This document shows positions 53,880 through 55,409 of a DNA stretch of 55,409 nt, piece by piece (the first letter of the stretch is position 1; the number at the start of each line of letters is the position of its first letter). A program made the translations under genes and the position numbers. The stretch is taken from contig DELY01000021.1 in assembly GCA_002354655.1 (NCBI GenBank), positions 1 through 55,409 of the forward strand, written 5' to 3'. The DNA is from Pseudomonas sp. UBA2684. GTDB lineage: Bacteria; Pseudomonadota; Gammaproteobacteria; Pseudomonadales; Pseudomonadaceae. The notes beneath the pieces are model-generated. The model saw nothing but the letters and a program-made list of their open reading frames with translations, did no database searches and was not told the DNA's origin.

Positions 53880-54886
53880 GCTGAATTTCTCCAAGATGTA
53901 ATAGTTGAAATGGCGCCTTCCATATATTCTTTTTGCTCGCCCATCATTTTGTGATATTGCATGGCAATCTTGGTAATAAATGTCATGCGGTCATCTACAT
54001 CATACAAATTACCTTCGGTCATTTGCACTCTGAGCTTTGGGTTTTCAATATCGCATGCAGTGCTAAGCGCTGCTACTCTGAGCGGTACGAAAGGTAGCCC
54101 CTCAGCTAGCGCCTGTGCATTCAGTACCAATTTGAATGCATAATCTTCATAGATTAATGGCTGCAGTATTTTTCGTTGTTCATGATCGGCAATGTCCATA
54201 AGCGATTCAAGTTGAACAGTTCTTTTAGAGGGGCCGTCAGGCATGCCTTCTAACGTCTGTATCAATTTAAATGCTTTTTTAATTTCAGCGGTAACCTGTA
54301 AGTTGTTGATAGTGGCCAATGCTTCCGCCGCCCACGGCAAACTATCGATATTGAGTTGAACTTGCGGCACACAGTCCCTTGCATTCCGCTCGGGCGCACA
54401 CTCTTCAAATTGCTCTGGGTATTTGCTGTAGAACCAGTGCCACACGAAGATGTCTTGGAACAGCCAGAAGTTGCCCTTGCCCAGTGCGTTTTTGCCGATC
54501 CGCAGTGGCGGCTGAGCGATGGGAGGGGTGGCGAGCGTGAGGTAGGGCTCGCTGGGGATGAAGTCGAGCCCGCACTTGACCTGCTTGCTGGCAAAGGCGG
54601 CCAGACCCATCCAGTAGAACCGCCCCTTGAGGTGCGGTTTGCCGTCTTCTTCCTGTTCCAGATAGAAGCGCGCGTAGGTGGCGGCAATGCGCGCTGCACG
54701 GGCACTGAAGTCCGCGACTAGCTCCTGTTTGGCCGTGGTGGAAAAGAAGCTGCGTGTTTCCACACTCAGGCGGCTAATCGCGGCTTCCTGACCCATGGCC
54801 CACAGCTTGTCGCAGGCAAGCGGCTCCTCACACACGGAGCGTGTCACGGCGTTGGTGGCGAACGTGGTGATCGGGGCTGTGCTCAT
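53876..54886 (-). CDS. DUF2515-like putative T6SS effector
   Basis: 336 aa without signal peptide or strong membrane segment. HLKGRFYWMGLAAFASKQVK, LGKGNFWLFQDIFVWHWFYS and YEDYAFKLVLNAQALAEGLP are the blocks that suggest DUF2515. No catalytic motif is recognised. It is sandwiched by ATGA overlaps: its start with the stop of the upstream vgrG, and its stop with the first lipoprotein. That architecture, plus the TTR-like tail of the VgrG, makes it a strong candidate cargo effector of unknown activity. Confidence 0.7.
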   Translation of the reverse strand: MSTAPITTFATNAVTRSVCEEPLACDKLWAMGQEAAISRLSVETRSFFSTTAKQELVADFSARAARIAATYARFYLEQEEDGKPHLKGRFYWMGLAAFASKQVKCGLDFIPSEPYLTLATPPIAQPPLRIGKNALGKGNFWLFQDIFVWHWFYSKYPEQFEECAPERNARDCVPQVQLNIDSLPWAAEALATINNLQVTAEIKKAFKLIQTLEGMPDGPSKRTVQLESLMDIADHEQRKILQPLIYEDYAFKLVLNAQALAEGLPFVPLRVAALSTACDIENPKLRVQMTEGNLYDVDDRMTFITKIAMQYHKMMGEQKEYMEGAISTITSWRNSA

Positions 54887-55409
54887 TTATTTCGGCTCGT
54901 TTCGTAATCGTCCGCACCCATGGGTACGACCAGTTCATCCCACAACAGGTGGACTTTTGCGGTTTCTGCCACTTCGGTTTGCAGGCGTGGGTAGCGACCA
55001 TCGACATCGCTTTTGTAAAGCCGTGGGGAGGTTTCGCTGGGCAGAACAATCGCCGCCTTGACTCCCTTGACGGGCAAGCCGGTGCGGGTGACGAAACGCA
55101 GTTGTTCGTCGAAGTGCTGCTGGGGCTTTTTGGCTTGCAGTACATTGCCTGCCCGCGCCTGATCCGCGATCCACGGAAGCACCGCTGGCAGAATACCGAT
55201 CCCGGTTCCCGTGCCTGGCCCTCCACCTGAATTGATCTTGATCGTCGCGCCGCTCAGGGTGACGCCGCCGGGGTCGAGTTTGAGGAAGCTGCCGCCGCCG
55301 CTGGCGGTGAGTTCCATGCCGGCATCGATCACCACTTTGCTGCCGGCGTAGTAGTGGATTTCGTTGCCGGCTTCGATGAACTGGCTGGTGCCGATTTTGA
55401 CGTGCTGGT
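54883..55409 (-). CDS. vgrG: VgrG with TTR-like C-terminal extension (5' part outside window)
   Basis: Only the last 175 codons or so are present; the frame is open to the window edge. Beta-helix repeats (HVKIGTSQFIEAGNEIHYYA, GGSFLKLDPGGVTLSGATIK) end in GGPGTGTGIGILPAVLP. An extra tail of about 75 residues follows (LRFVTRTGLPVKGVKAAIVL, then SDVDGRYPRLQTEVAETAKV). That tail has the GLPVKGVK...TD.DGR pattern of transthyretin-like/carboxypeptidase-regulatory folds, which in other VgrGs recruit effectors. The complete vgrG at 40519-42567 lacks it. The stop overlaps the DUF2515-like gene as ATGA. Confidence 0.9.
   Translation of the reverse strand, partial: QHVKIGTSQFIEAGNEIHYYAGSKVVIDAGMELTASGGGSFLKLDPGGVTLSGATIKINSGGGPGTGTGIGILPAVLPWIADQARAGNVLQAKKPQQHFDEQLRFVTRTGLPVKGVKAAIVLPSETSPRLYKSDVDGRYPRLQTEVAETAKVHLLWDELVVPMGADDYETSRNK

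Overview
The window reads as chromosomal DNA of a Pseudomonas of the aeruginosa/alcaligenes/mendocina kind. GC is high, almost every gene has a close recognisable pseudomonad relative, several gene orders match Pseudomonas (zwf paralog / RpiR regulator / LysR regulator / pycA-pycB; purE-purK; aauR-aauS with aatJQMP; an HSI-II type T6SS core), and REP-like repeats with GTGGGAGGGGC arms are scattered between genes. All calls come from reading the sequence and from memory of families; no database search was run.

Layout. 0.25-0.9 kb: a lone hcp of the HSI-II/HcpA type with a candidate sigma-54 promoter and a terminator. 1.1-8.4 kb: central carbon block, with a zwf paralog divergent from an RpiR/HexR-like regulator across a palindromic operator, then a LysR regulator (pycR) divergent from pycA-pycB (two-subunit pyruvate carboxylase), closed by a strong terminator. 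8.8-16.2 kb: glutaminase, RidA-like protein, acetyltransferase, AGCS symporter plus cytoplasmic asparaginase, aspartase and a divergent HypT-like LysR regulator. 16.3-23.4 kb: the acidic amino acid sensor/regulator AauS-AauR and the ABC importer AatJQMP behind a candidate sigma-54 promoter. Together with glsA, ansA and aspA this is a Gln/Asn to Glu/Asp uptake and deamidation cluster. 23.7-27.1 kb: polyamine-binding protein, acetylpolyamine amidohydrolase and an AraC regulator. 27.3-30.2 kb: purE-purK behind a leader hairpin, a GlsB-like membrane protein and a DUF3299 protein.

30.2-55.4 kb, all on the minus strand: a type VI secretion locus. The core, read right to left, is a small lipoprotein (orfX-like, 42 aa), fha, tssJ, tssK, tssL, tssM, stp1, stk1, vgrG. 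It is flanked by effector/immunity modules. On the right are the 3' end of another vgrG with a transthyretin-like tail, a DUF2515-like putative effector and two tandem paralogous lipoproteins. On the left of the complete vgrG come an intact M23 + GH19-like cell-wall effector with its secreted partner; a Tle1/DUF2235 lipase fused to a vgrG remnant and cut by an in-frame TGA, followed by a DUF2931 lipoprotein; another vgrG 3' remnant with a lipoprotein; and a frameshifted lysozyme-like effector followed by an LprI-type lysozyme-inhibitor protein.

The most interesting pattern is a decay gradient. Effectors become more damaged with distance from the complete vgrG, while the candidate immunity genes beside them stay open, and vgrG 'scar' fragments with in-frame deletions at GCCGG-type microhomologies mark old module boundaries. 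Two interruptions deserve a functional test: a canonical A_AAA_AAG slippery heptamer exactly where the lysozyme-like gene changes frame, and the single TGA in the lipase. A second theme is a family of palindromic intergenic elements with GTAGG...CCTAC ends that sit at gene 3' ends and in two cases supply the stop codon.
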